From Fistularia commersonii (taxonomy: Eukaryota > Chordata > Actinopteri > Syngnathiformes > Fistulariidae), in assembly GCA_037954325.1 (NCBI GenBank), contig JBBMNZ010000028.1, positions 9,195,001 to 9,259,000 on the forward strand: a stretch of DNA of 64,000 nt, written 5' to 3'. Both the position numbers and the translations under genes were made by a program. Within the stretch, counting starts at the first letter, position 1, and every line of letters starts with the position of its first letter. Shown piece by piece: positions 23,708-34,960 of this stretch. The notes under the pieces are model-generated. The model saw nothing but the letters and a program-made list of their open reading frames with translations, did no database searches and was not told the origin of the DNA.

Positions 23708-26086
23708 CAGTGCATGAGAATCAGCATGGCTCCCTTTTTTTGTCGGTCTGAGACCGACAATATTTAGCGGCGGCTTCACCAGTCCTGGTGAAGGAGGGCT
23801 TTTATTAAGTCGCAGAGAGGCAGACATAAAAAGAGCCGTCTGAAGGATCCATCCTCTTTCCCCCGCCCCCAACACGCTCACCTTTCTTAAATTAAAGGTT
23901 GCCGAGCGCAAACAGCATGAGACTGACAGGCAAACACACATTTCTGTCTGGCGCCGCAAACACACAACCCCCTCGCGTCTCAAAAAGGCTGGTGGGAGAT
24001 CAAAGATTTTAGAGAGATTTGACAGAATCACGGGAGCTCGTTCAGAAGCAGACTACAGGGGTCGGATATGTTACCCAGGAGCCAGGGAGCAAAGAGGAGC
24101 AACCGACAGGTAAGAAGTGGGAAACGGCAACTAAGAGGCGGAAAGGGGAGCAGAGACACCCGCAGGCTGGAGGCGGCAGGGAGAGACAAGGAAGACGTGG
24201 TAAGTGAGAGAATGCAAATGAGAGGCCACCGAGCAAAGAGAGGAGAACGTGAGATATTACTATAGAAACTGCTGGTTGAGACTCTGAAGAGCAGAACAAA
24301 GGCGGCCGCGGGGAAAAAAAAGAAAAAGAAAGTGAGACCGACGGGGCTCGAGAGGACGGGAGGAAATGGCAGCACATGAGACACGGCGGCGGCGGCGGCG
24401 AGCGCACGTCACACAGCTTTTCTGCTGCCAGCATGGGCGGCTTTTTTTTTTTTTTTTTGTTCTCCTCGTACGTCCTTCAGTAATGTAGCGCTGGCGGCTC
24501 TCGACATCACAGCGAGGTGTTTCCGGAGAGCGGGAAAAAAAAAAAAATGCAAGTCACCGAAAAAATGAAAAGACGACGGGAGGTAGCTGCAAAGAAAGAG
24601 GGAGGCGCAACTAAAGCAACCGGGATGATCAGTAAGGTGGTCCGTGGCATCTGTTTGTCAGAAGCTTGAATCATAGGGAAGGGGGGAGGAGGGAAAAGAG
24701 GAAGGGGGTGGTAGACGGGGAGACGGTGCCTCTTCTCAGTCACAGGCTCCCTGGCCGCCCTCCTGGAACTTAAAGCTCCTCCAGCAGCCGCCAGGGAAAG
24801 CGGCGAGGCCTCGGGAAAAGGGGTCGTCAACAATCCGGATCAATAGCCGAGGATCCCGCGGTGTCCTTGCGTCTACCCGCCGCACTGAGCCGTCGCTCGG
24901 ACTCGCGGCCATCGCGTTACCTGTGCAGCGCCAGCATCCCCTGCATGGCTGCGATACAGCGATGTCAGCCTCTGCCTCATGAATATTCATCCACCTCATT
25001 AACACTCGAGTGGGGAAACACAGCATATTGCATGAGACTCCTGTTACTTGGAGAGAAAACAAGAGCTGAGGGAGGGAGAGGAAGAGGGAAGAGGAGATGG
25101 GACATAGTGACGGATGGCAAGGAAGCAAAGGGGCTGAGTAAGGGGCAAAGTCTGGCTTCCGCTGTCAGCAAACTTTTTTTCTCCCCTTGTATATATTCGC
25201 CGGAGCGGGGTGTCTTGTATTGTTTTCGGGGGAGCAGATGCCCTCCCCAGGCTTCGCCTGGCGACGGAAGGCGACGGCCCCCGAGTGAAAGCGGAGTCAC
25301 CAGCGGGGACGGCACAGCAGGAGTGTAGGCTGGCAATTGCGGGCGATTTTACCCCACAAATCCTCCGGTGATAACAGCTTTAAAAAAAAAAAAAGAAAAA
25401 AAGAAAAAAACAGCTGCAATTTATCTCACAATGGCTGCCAAACCGCAGGGGGTGAGTGTGAACGCACCGCGGTGCAAGCGGCGGGGACGTTTACGTGAGA
25501 CACTCAGAGACGGGAACGCGTCGGCAGACAAAGCGAGATGCTGGACCCGTCACCCTTGTGACCCACAGGATAACGGACGATTTTCTCCTAAAGTTCTATA
25601 AGCAGCCGAGGGGGGCATCTGCTCTCGGACCGCCTCCGAAAAAACTGGAGAACTGACTCTCTCCTTGACTTTATCCTGTTTTGGGGGAAAGGAAGGGGGC
25701 AAAATTGGGCAGCGGCCAAAAAATCTTTTGCCCAGCAAAAGTTAGTCCGACACTTTAAAGGTCGCGGGCAGGCCAGGCCTGTTCAGCGCCTATTCAGCCA
25801 GCTCTTTGGAAATCAATACTGCTATAGGGACTTACACCTCAAATTATTTAGCATTCGACCTTCCACATATCGTTTCTGACAAAAAAAATAAAATAAAACT
25901 TCAATTTCACAACAATATGAACTATTGATTTCGGCGCAATAATCCACCACCTCTAACTGTCCTCGCTCTTTTAAAGTCACCTGACCCACCCCACCTCACT
26001 GTTTAACGGACACGCGGGTCTTGGACTGGAGCTGACTGAGCCGAAAGTCAAAACCAAACGCTGGTGCATAAATCTTCAAGCACTAC

Positions 26087-26087
<1 letters not shown>
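23708..26087. other. No confirmed gene; purine-rich tract and regulatory-looking DNA
   Basis: From 24060 to 24330 the plus strand is strongly purine-rich (GGAG, AGAGG). It contains two strong donor-like motifs, CAG|GTAAGA at 24109/24110 and GTG|GTAAGTGAG at 24199/24200, without a convincing acceptor. An octamer, ATGCAAAT, lies at 24212-24219 and a (CGG)6 tract at 24384-24401. T- and A-runs occur near 24443-24458 and 24535-24547. Near 24979-24990 is the palindrome ATGAATATTCAT. A/G-rich tracts follow at 25050-25130 and 25383-25411. Confidence 0.35.

Positions 26088-26118
<31 letters not shown>
26088..26118. repeat. Poly(A) run, 31 bases
   Basis: The longest A-run in the window. There is no identifiable retrotransposed body upstream, so it is not evidence of a retrocopy. 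Confidence 0.95.
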
Positions 26119-26121
<3 letters not shown>

Positions 26122-26330
26122 CACATTCTCTACGTGCTTCATATACTCAGTATGGCGATGCGTTTTATGGTTCTGCGAACCTTTTCAGGAACTAGACCTT
26201 GACATGACGAAGAGGTCCAAGCTCTTTTGTCCTACTACAACCATGAAGGGATTTCCCGGGGTCACAGCAGAACATAAACATTTTTGTCAAAGTAAGAATG
26301 GAGTTAGCTAATGGCGGAGGTTGTCACTCG

Positions 26331-26400
26331 GCAAAGCAGTTCAGGGAGAAAATAACACTTATATCCATTTGATAGTCCATGGTTATTATTCCCGCCATGC
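26331..26400 (+). repeat. Family B duplicated sequence, copy 1
   Basis: About 70 bases from GCAAAGCAG through CAGGGAGAA and CATTTGATAGT to GGTTATTATTCCCGCCATGC. The same sequence recurs in the same orientation at 63398-63471 with a few mismatches and a small length difference in the middle. Flanks do not match. It carries the E2F-like core TTCCCGCC. I do not recognise it as a known transposon. Confidence 0.75.
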
Positions 26401-27461
26401 TGAATATAAATGCTGCGCGTGGTCCCTTACCGCCTATGCAAATGCAAAACGAAAAGGTTCCCCTGAAGGAAGAGAGATCTTAGAAGCATGCTGGAGTCGA
26501 AGAGCTCCTAGGGCTGAGATAACTTAAATGCTGCCGAAGAAAAAAGAGAAAATAAGAATATGTGAAGCGACAGAGCTTGACCAGGTGCAGGGATTGCAGG
26601 CGAAGTGAACTTCAAGCCACCCCGTGAGTTATGGTGTCCAATACATGGGCGCTTCCCTTGCACCTTGCATCAGCTTCAGTGACGATGATGGTCCAAAGCC
26701 CAAAAGAAGTGATGTCATTCCTACCATTTTATAATTCTCCAGAGTCACGTCACTGAATAAGGACCGTTCCCAAATCAGGTGCGAGGTTCTTTGGGTTCAG
26801 CCGAAACCCGCCCTCCCACCCCTTTCACAAGCTCCCCGGCTGAGTCTATCTGGAGCCGCAGCTGTGGCAAAATCCCTTCACCGAATTAAGACTGCGGCAG
26901 GGAAACCGTACGAAACATCTGCCGCTGCCAGGGAATGCTGGGGCCCTCGCTGATCCCTTCACGCTAACCTTCCCTGGCGGATGATGCACTCACTACTAAA
27001 AACTTCACACTGACCCGGAGTTTCATCAAAAATGGGAGGTTTTTAATCCAGGTGGCGGGCCGCGGGTCTGAGCTGCCAGCAGCTTCAGCTCGAGACAAGC
27101 GGTCATCATCCACAGAGCAGCAGACAAGCTAGTGTTGTTCAAAGTTTAGCCGGACGATGTGGAGGTTAGGCGGAACCCGACGGCAATCCAACTGGACCGA
27201 AATACATCGTCTGATCCAAAGAGATCCAAAAATACAAAAAGGAATTCTTCATCATTCAGTCAGTTGTAGCTTTCTGTTGTATTATCCTTGACAACACATA
27301 ACTTTACCTTTCACTATATGAATTAATAGATTAACCACCACATCAATGATTTGTAATTGACCGTTGGACTGATGTCAACAAGTCAGACACAAAGTTAGCA
27401 GCATATGCAGCTGTGTATTGTTGCAGCCATTAAATCAAGATATATTTATTTGTTCATGATT
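26401..27461. other. No gene seen
   Basis: An octamer, ATGCAAAT, lies at 26436-26443 immediately after family B copy 1. Otherwise mixed-composition DNA without a recognisable element. Confidence 0.35.
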
Positions 27462-27463
27462 TA

Positions 27464-28009
27464 CAGTATACCCTTGTTTTTCGCAGGGGTTAGGTTCAAA
27501 AAAAATCTGTGAAGTAGAAACCTTTTTTTTTTTCAATTATTATACAATTAAATACTCTATTATACATTGCTGCTGTCGTCCTTATGATTTTTTTCTTCCT
27601 TCTTTATGGAACGAACGGAGGATTCATTAATTCCGTAATGCCGACCTACAGCCGCATAGCTTTTACCTTCCCTTAGCATGTCCAGAAGTTTAACTTTATC
27701 TGCGATAGATAGCATCTTCCGCTGCCTTTTGGGCCCTGCAAGGCGCTTTTGTCGATCCAGAGCGTTTTGTCAACATTATGGGGTTTTAGAGAAACTCGAA
27801 ATTGCAAGAAAATTTGCACGTACGTAATGTAAATCTGGCAAGCTGTTTTACGTACGTGTACATATTAAACTGCAACGTTATTGACGCACAGGTAGAGAAG
27901 AAGCGGAGTGACTTTTTAGCCGATCAGAATGCAGAACACAATGCACGATGAAAATCCATGAAGTAGCAAAACCGTGAAAAGTAAACCGCGTTATAGCGAG
28001 GGATCACTG
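27464..28009 (-). mobile_element. Tigger-derived short element, copy 2
   Basis: A 546-bp sister of the element at 22530-23083, flanked by TA (27462-27463 and 28010-28011). The left end is CAGTATACCCTTGTTTTTCG and the inverted right end is CAGTGATCCCTCGCTATAAC. By eye about nine bases in ten match copy 1 along the whole length. Its right end sits directly against the start of a family A copy. Confidence 0.92.
27545..27776 (-). pseudogene. Tigger transposase N-terminal fragment, frameshifted
   Basis: Equivalent to the fragment in the 22.5-kb element, with the ATG at 27776 (minus). Copy 1 reads CCCTGCCGCAGGTGC here, but this copy reads CCCTGCAAGGCGC on the plus strand. The two-base net loss shifts the frame before the HTH. 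The HTH-coding bases downstream are well kept. It cannot make the DNA-binding domain from its own ATG. Confidence 0.82.
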
Positions 28010-28013
28010 TATA

Positions 28014-28382
28014 ACGTTATCCTGCACTCTGGATGCACAGAGCCTATCCCAGCTGCCACCGGACGAGAGGCACGGACCCTGCACCGGTCGCCAGACGACT
28101 GTAGTGACACAGTCTGTAGACTGTTGACTGTAGGGCCTTACAAACATTCATTCTCTCATTCACAAGTCACATAGAGACATACAACCATTCACAGAGTCAT
28201 TCACATATTTGGGCAATTTAGGGTCTCCAATGAACCTCTTGTGTGGTTTTGAACTGTGGGAGGTCGCAAAAGAAGCAAGAGGACACCAATGCAGAAACTC
28301 CAGACAGGGAGGCACCCTGTCAGAATAAAATGGTAGACCTCCTTTCTGTCGGGTGGAAGCGCTAAGCATTGCACCACTGTGG
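28014..28382 (+). repeat. Family A dispersed repeat, most complete copy
   Basis: Landmarks in order: TTATCCTGCACTCTGG, AGAGCCTATCCCAGCTG, CATAGAGACATACAACCATT, GGGCAATTTAGGGTCTCCAA, GAACTGTGGGAGG and the terminal block GCGCTAAGCATTGCACCACT. An insertion of about 60 bases separates the head from the CATAGAGAC block. Confidence 0.9.
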
Positions 28383-29865
28383 AAAATAATCAGATCGGAT
28401 CAGAATTTTCATTTGTTTTGAGTAGTTTTTGCCTCATCAAACACCTGTGTTCCCCCATGTGTTTGACATTTTTGTTGATTTTTTTCATGTTATTTGTTTG
28501 TTCATTGGGATCCACTGAACTCTCCCTCATTGGGCTCCATCTTCATTTTTTTTTTTTTTCAAAGCGCCTGGGCTTAACCGCGGCCGAGTCGGGTCACATG
28601 ACCAGGCAATTTAGTCGGATGTTTGAGGTCCAGGAATAAATGCCAGATGATATTAGAAACAGGGAGCAGAAAATTGGATCAGAGTTATTTTTTGGTGGCG
28701 ACACTTACAGCTAGGCACCGACATCAGTTTGCATTCGAATGGCTTCGGTGGGTCACTGAGCTGGGCCTATCAGGGTGCGCATCACTGGCCCAGATCAAGC
28801 GTGCAGGATTTAACCATGTCTGAACAGCAGGCAGGAAGGCAGGCAGGCAGGCTGGCTGGCTCGGTGGAAGCTGAGCGTTCCTTTGAGGGGCGGCTTGTCT
28901 CGCCTTCAAGATTACACTTCCCCTCGAAACGCTCACTTCATCTGTGTCACTCTTCCGCCCAGCTTGTTATTGGAAAACAGCCCCGCGCGAGAAAGTGTTC
29001 AATGCCGACGCCCCCTGCATCAGTCACACTCTGACATACACCCGCGCGAGGAAAATACATTTTATCCCCAGTATCCGCAACGGCCAACAGCGCCGGAGAG
29101 CATTTGCGACCCCAATCCATATTTCAATTTCCCTCCTCTTGCGCAAACTAATTCAGCACTTGTTGCCTTCCCTCGTAGGCGGCTTCTCCAGCTGCATCCA
29201 AGAGGGTCCCAGCCACAGACGCGGCAACCCGACCGCCATGCACCCGCACTAAGAGCAACAGCTGGCTGCAGAAGTTAGAAAAATCGAAGCGGGACCAGCT
29301 ATGACACAATGCGCAGATTGCATTAGTCAGCCCCAAGCGGTGCCCCGACAGAGGTAGAACCCATTTCTCCCATCAAATAGCGAGATGAATTTAGTTAAAA
29401 CCTCAAGTATCTAATAAATGCACTTTGGGGCAAAATGTGTCTCTCCACCTGTCTCAGTCCAGTCAGCATAGTGTGACATCTGAAACATATCTAGAGCTTA
29501 TTAGAGGTGGAACCGCTTCCAGATTCAGACATGCTACCTTGATAATTCTTTTCTGATTTGCATTTATTAATTTATTCACTATTTTGTGACTTATCACTGA
29601 TAAGAGGCAGAACTGACCCAGTCACTGATAAGGTTTGGGTTTTTTTTGAAAAGTGTCTTTTCTGGAGAAAGGACACTGACTGATCAGACACCTCATCGGC
29701 CGCATTTTTATCAACCCTTTTTGCGGCTGACCTTTCCTCGGTCTCACGAAATACAAACTGCTCAGAACGAATGTGTGTGTTGCTATTCGGGGCATTTGTT
29801 GATGTTTTGAACTCATCAAGATGAGTCACTGTTCATGAAGACCTTCTTGGTCACCTAGGACATCA
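28383..29865. other. No gene seen
   Basis: T-run near 28546-28559. A GCAG/GGCT short tandem lies at 28826-28862. An octamer, ATTTGCAT, lies at 29556-29563. The 131-codon plus frame at 28883-29278 is not recognised. Short (CA)n at 29866-29884. Confidence 0.35.
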
Positions 29866-29884
29866 CTCACACACACACACACAC

Positions 29885-32800
29885 CTTATAGCTCTGCTGC
29901 TTAAATCTTACATTGTCAATCGCATTTGTCCCTCCGGGAGAAAAGTAGCTTGGACGATAGGCTGAGAGACCATCAGCAAACACTTCTTGGAGATGTTCAA
30001 CCAGCACTGACAAACAGCCAGTTGAAGGGACGGGCTGGCTGTAGCTACAGGCCCAGACTTGGGGGAAATTCATATCCACCCTCTTCATCAGGCTCATTAG
30101 TCCAGAAAAAAAAATCAGGCTCCTATTCATTTAGAGAATCTATAACAAATCTCTAGCCACTGACAGATTTCAAATGAGGCTCTCTTTTTTTTTTTTTTTT
30201 TTAATTCATTTATTTTTTTTTACAACTGGTATTTGAGGCACCGCCAAAAGAAGCGTTGTAAAAGCCCGACACCGTAGGATAAGACTCTCATATCTTGACA
30301 TCTTCCCTCACAGCACCGTCAACAAAGTGGCTCTCGGAAAAAAAAAAAAAAAAAAAAAAAAAAAAGGACCCATCCAATGGTGATGGGTGATGACACTTTA
30401 AACACATGCAGAGCAAATGTGAAACAGTCTAAGACAAAGTTTTCTGAAATTGACACATCTCACTCCACAACATCATGGTGGATGCAGCATCACTGTCTTA
30501 TAGTCTTATACTCCCCTGGAGGGAAGGTTCTGCGTTGGACGCAGCAGATTGGTGAAAATACAAACACGGGCTCTTTAAACTTCTGAGAGACCTGGTCCAA
30601 AGAGCCTCCTAGCTCTCTCGTCCACCTACAGGGAGAAGCGAGGAGGTAATGGCGACAAATTTAGGGGTTTAAACGGCGACAGCTTTACGATGCCTGAGCG
30701 GCCTCGACGACTCCATTCCTGTCAGATCCTATTAGCCGGGGCCTCGGCTGCGAGTTTCGATCGGCTCTTGGCCCGTTCCCCAGCACTTACAGACGCACCT
30801 CCCGTAAATAAACCAAATGGCTGCATCTCGCCACGGACGAAGGCGGGAGTCTCCGGCCAGCCGCCTGGCTTGTGTGTAAAGAACATCTGACAGAGCGGCG
30901 GAATAAGTTAATATACGGCGCCGTGCCAGACGGACACGGTCGACCAGAGACAGACTTTAAATCTGACCAGTGTTTGGGAAGAATACAAGCTGCCAGGTGA
31001 GACAGGAGCTTCTAAATCAAGACAAGCGGTCTCAATCTTCGCCACAGAGATTTTATAAGCAGAAGTAATGCACCTCTCCGCACGCCGACAGGGAGTCTGA
31101 GGAAAGGCCACCTGTCTCTGCAATAAGAAAACGCAAAATCTGTTCAAAAAGCTAGTGCTCGAGTAGAAATAACACCAGGGCGATATGAATTTACAACGTC
31201 CCAATTTAAGAAGTGGCAAAAATTGCAAGTAATGTTTAAAAAGTGCAAATATGTCCTCCTCAACTTGAGTCTCATCCACTTATTATGGACGACGAGGCAG
31301 AGCTCCGATCATTATAACTGAGAGAATTTTGCTGGGTTGAGATGAACTGAGAAAAAAAGAAAAAGTAAAATCAGAAGACATTTCAAATGTGACTGCACTC
31401 GAGACATACCCCTCAAATGCAAAGAATTGCTTATATATAGATATATATTTATATGTGTGTGTGTGTGTTCTTTCCTTTTGATAAGAAGCTCAGATTGTTT
31501 ACCAAACTATCCTTTGGCTAAAACCTGAATATCACCTGAGTCACCCACACCTGAAGAAAAAAAAAATTCAATACAATAAAAACGGATTAATACATTATAC
31601 AGAGGTAACACTTATTAAAATGCAAATCTTGACTGGCTGCCGCTTAAGACTTTCTTTGAAAGCTTTGAAAACGACCTTGAAAAAAAAAAAAAACAGCCAA
31701 AATGGTAAAACTTTCCTGCATGGGAAGAAGGATGGCAGTAGTCATGGAGGAAATTGAAGAGGTAAAGTGGATCCTCTAGGAATCGCTAAAGTAGTCTAGC
31801 GTGTTTATTCAGAATGACAGTAATATAAATATTACAACTGCTTACTATTGTTTTGTTTTTTTACAATTAGTTTTGATCTATAAATGTGACACGGCTCACG
31901 TTAGTATCATATCTAGAAAGCGGATTTAAAAGCGCAAAAATGAAAAGTTCTGCCCACAGGGACGCTGTAATTAGCAGCGCTGCCCCATGCAGGTAGCAAA
32001 TGAGCAGGTTCTATCTCCTAAAGGCTTCTGGGGTCACGGCGCAGACCTAGCATCTGCGAACCACGACGCCAGGACAACCAGGTTTGCCAGCACAATACCG
32101 GAGGCCCCACAACAAACTGCTCTCCGTCAAACACCACACCACAGCCAACAGCCGGTCATCGGTCGGCTCCGCTAACCAGCAGGCACGCCCGCCGGCGCAC
32201 GCGACGCCACCTGCACGGGCCGCTCTATCACACCGCGAGGATTCCCAACATTCCCTCCTTCATGTACCTGCACTTAACGCTCTTGTGCAGGTTTACAGAT
32301 TTGAGCAGAACATGGATATTTAAGTAAATGGCATTTACCATTTCACTTCAATAATCATCTTCCCCCTGCTGACTGCAATCCACAGTCAAATCCACCTTGA
32401 GCCTTTTTCTCAGAAAGCCAACTTTGATTTTCTGTGCCCGAGGTCTGAATATCCCCGTACGCTCCGGCTCACACACGCACACCTTAAGTGTTAGCCCATC
32501 ACGTGACATTCAGGTTTCATTTTTCTGTTTTTATTTATTTTAATTTTTAGAAATATAACATAGGTAGAGCCATACTACCTCTTCTACCCTTTCATTTCTT
32601 TGAAAGTTTTAGAATACAGACAATTTTTTTCACATTCTTCTGTACCATTGTTAACTTTAAAAAAAGCATCCATCATAGACGGTGGTTTGGAGGACTGCTG
32701 GCCCACAGAGACCCCCGTCCAAACCAGGAACTGCATCCAGGTTTTTCTTTTTGGTTGTTTGCTTGATTTATTACTTCTTCCTTTTGAGCGGACTTCACTC

Positions 32801-32917
32801 TCGATTGAAAGGTCTGTGAGAAGGTCATTAAAACCACCGTCAGATCCTTTTGATTGACAGCTACTAACTACAAATCCAAAGCTGACATCAGCTGGCATCT
32901 CGACGAACCGGGCTGAC

Positions 32918-32920
<3 letters not shown>
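29885..32920. other. No gene seen; homopolymer runs
   Basis: T-run at about 30185-30202 and an A28 run at 30338-30365. A TATA/GT tract lies near 31430-31470. An octamer, ATGCAAAT, is at 31620-31627. The minus frame ending at 32584 is open for about 90 codons after the AC tract, but resembles no family and is open on both strands. Nothing else is recognisable. Confidence 0.35.
30338..30365. repeat. Poly(A) run, 28 bases
   Basis: Uninterrupted A28. Confidence 0.95.

Positions 32921-32999
<79 letters not shown>
32921..32999. repeat. (AC)39 microsatellite
   Basis: Perfect AC tract of about 79 bases. Confidence 0.98.
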
Positions 33000-33001
<2 letters not shown>

Positions 33002-34649
33002 GTGCACATCATGCAGTCTTAGTGTTGTAGCTCATAGGTCTACTCCCCTTTCATCCGAGCTTGAACTTAAACCACTGATCCTGAAAGGTGTTCTAATTAT
33101 AGCCTCAGCTCAACGAAAACACGGGGAAAATGCTGCTGTCTTGTACTCTCCACGGCAGACATGTGACACCCCGTGCTCTTTCGTCCTCTGATAAAGCTGG
33201 CCACCCGTGACCACCGCGTGTCCCAAAGCCTTGAACACGGAAGGTCTCTGCCTCACTGATCGGGAGCCGCCATCGCACTCTCTGATAATAATCCCCTCAG
33301 TTAATTCACTTAACTAGGCAAGTTACGAGACCAATTACTTCCTCAATGAGTCCTCCGAGCAAGGTTTGCTCAACTTTAAAACTTAAACATTTTCACTGCA
33401 AAACTGTTTAACAGTCTGCGACGGCCATCGTCTCTGCAGGAGCCTGACGCTGCATCCTTAGACAGACTTTTACTGCGAGCCTGTTTCACTTTACAAAACA
33501 CATTCAGGACCAGAAGCAGGGAGAGCCTATCCGCGTGTGGTTTTAGGCGCCGGCTCAAAAGCCACTGGCAAAATCCTCAAGACAAACAGGAGCTTTTTTT
33601 TTCCCTGTCTGGTTTAAAAGCGTAAGTATTCATGAAAAGCAATAATTCTTTTAAACAGGAATACAGGAGGCAGCCGGGAAGCAGGACGACCTGCATGTAA
33701 AGACTGTTTGGAGGCATTAATGATACTGTTTGCATTTGAGCAACTGTAATACCACGATAATTGACTGTAGCGCAGGAAGCAAAGCTAGCCTCGACGCATG
33801 AAACACAGAGGCTCAGTGACCCGGAAGTCAAACTCACAGAACTACGAGTTGCGACATATATGTGCACATATGTGCCACCTGTAAGAAAACACCCTCTGCA
33901 CAAGCACCGTGGTGTCATTAATTGTCTTGTGTAACAACACGTTGCTGTATTGATTTGACTTGTTCGAATAAAAACAGTTCAAAACCATGGCTATTTTCCA
34001 GGTTATGCTCAAAATTATCAGCCATCTTTTCAGTCAAAGGTTCTGCTGCTGTCCTAAGCATCAATGTGCAAACATTCAGCTGGTCTAATCGAAATCTATG
34101 GATTACCCTGAGTGACTGTGACATAATTTCTCTTGCGAGGATAAAAACATCTCTTATGCAGAAACATCTTCAGGCCTGGTATCGTCAAGAGAACGCCCCA
34201 AAAGTTAAAAAAAAAATTATATAAATAAAGGATTATAAAATCATAAAACTCAGCAACTGTCTACAACAACATATAGAGCACTTATTATTTTGGGTCAGAG
34301 TGTCCCTATAAATATTTTGCATCCAATACTCGTTTTATTGTGTAACTTTGTTGTTTTCTGTCGGCTTTGTTTCCTTGGCATGAAAAGAAAAGAAGCATCA
34401 CAGTTCGCTGGGAGTAGAACTGTTTGTTTACTTGTCTTTGTTTATTCATAAACGACGAAACTTTAGCTGTTTCTCTCCACACCGCGCATTGATCTAATTC
34501 ACTTCCCATCTACAGCCTGTGCTCCTCCGCCGCACAGAGTAGAACCGTGCTCGCTACAAATAAAGATATTAAGACTAAGAATGTGCGGAAAAAAAACTCC
34601 CCCTAAAACCTAATCGCCGTCTCAGCTGGAAGCGAGACATAAATATGTG
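33000..34649. other. Mostly no gene; contains part of a speculative gene model
   Basis: Open stretches on both strands between 33918 and 34224 are discussed with the promoter-like patch that follows. The plus-strand frame ends in a Lys-rich peptide and is closely followed by AATAAA near 34225. The minus-strand frame could be the second exon of a model starting at 34932. Neither product is recognised. Confidence 0.3.
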
Positions 34650-34932
34650 TAGATATATTCAAAACCCGGCGAAACGATGCCGGCGCCGGCTTGCTAACCT
34701 CAGCGACTTGTCGCTAATGCTAGCGCTAATGCTAATGCTAGCGCGTAGTACAAAAACAAGAGCGCGTCGAATAAACCTGTCGTTTCTATTTCACTATTAT
34801 TCAACAGATGTTGACATTTCCGCCGGTGGCGTCTCACCTCTTTTCGCTTTGCTTTTCCGTGGATTCCATTGGTAAGGTTGTTGTTCGTTTGTTTTGACAG
34901 GAGCCGGTCACGTGTATAACGTGCGCGGCCAT
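33918..34932 (-). other. Speculative two-exon minus-strand gene model
   Basis: Exon 1 (34838-34932) opens with ATGGCCGCGCACG inside a CpG-rich patch and ends AAAAGAG|GTGAGACG, a good donor. Exon 2 (33918-34131) follows a fair acceptor, TTTTTATCCTCGCAAG|A, about 700 bases downstream. The phases match, and the joined frame stays open for about 102 codons to TAA. Segments of the product include MAAHVIHVTGSC and RTAAEPLTEKMADNFEHN. I recognise no family. The acceptor was picked from several candidates, and the plus strand is also open across exon 2 and has its own splice-like motifs. A chance model is therefore likely. Confidence 0.15.
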
Positions 34933-34960
34933 GTTGGATTTGTTCGGATACTTCACGTAC
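34650..34960. promoter_or_regulatory. CpG-rich promoter-like patch
   Basis: Roughly 27 CpGs in about 300 bases, clearly denser than its AT-rich flanks. It contains CACGTG (E-box, near 34909), a YY1-like GCCATGTTGGA core at about 34929 and a GCTAATGCTAGC repetition at 34711-34742. On the minus strand the YY1-like motif overlaps a well-placed ATG, as in many housekeeping genes. On the plus strand an acceptor (ATTATTCAACAG at 34808) and a donor (ATTG|GTAAGG at 34871) are also visible. A transcription start in either direction is plausible and unproven. Confidence 0.35.

Noticed and set aside
26041..26118. A31 run as the poly(A) tail of a retrocopy or SINE
   Set aside because: No recognisable gene, SINE body, AATAAA at the right place or target-site duplication upstream.
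32584..32870. About 90 non-repetitive minus-strand codons after the (AC)39 tract, as a possible retrogene
   Set aside because: The plus strand is open across the same interval, the product resembles nothing known, and there is no start codon outside the AC tract.
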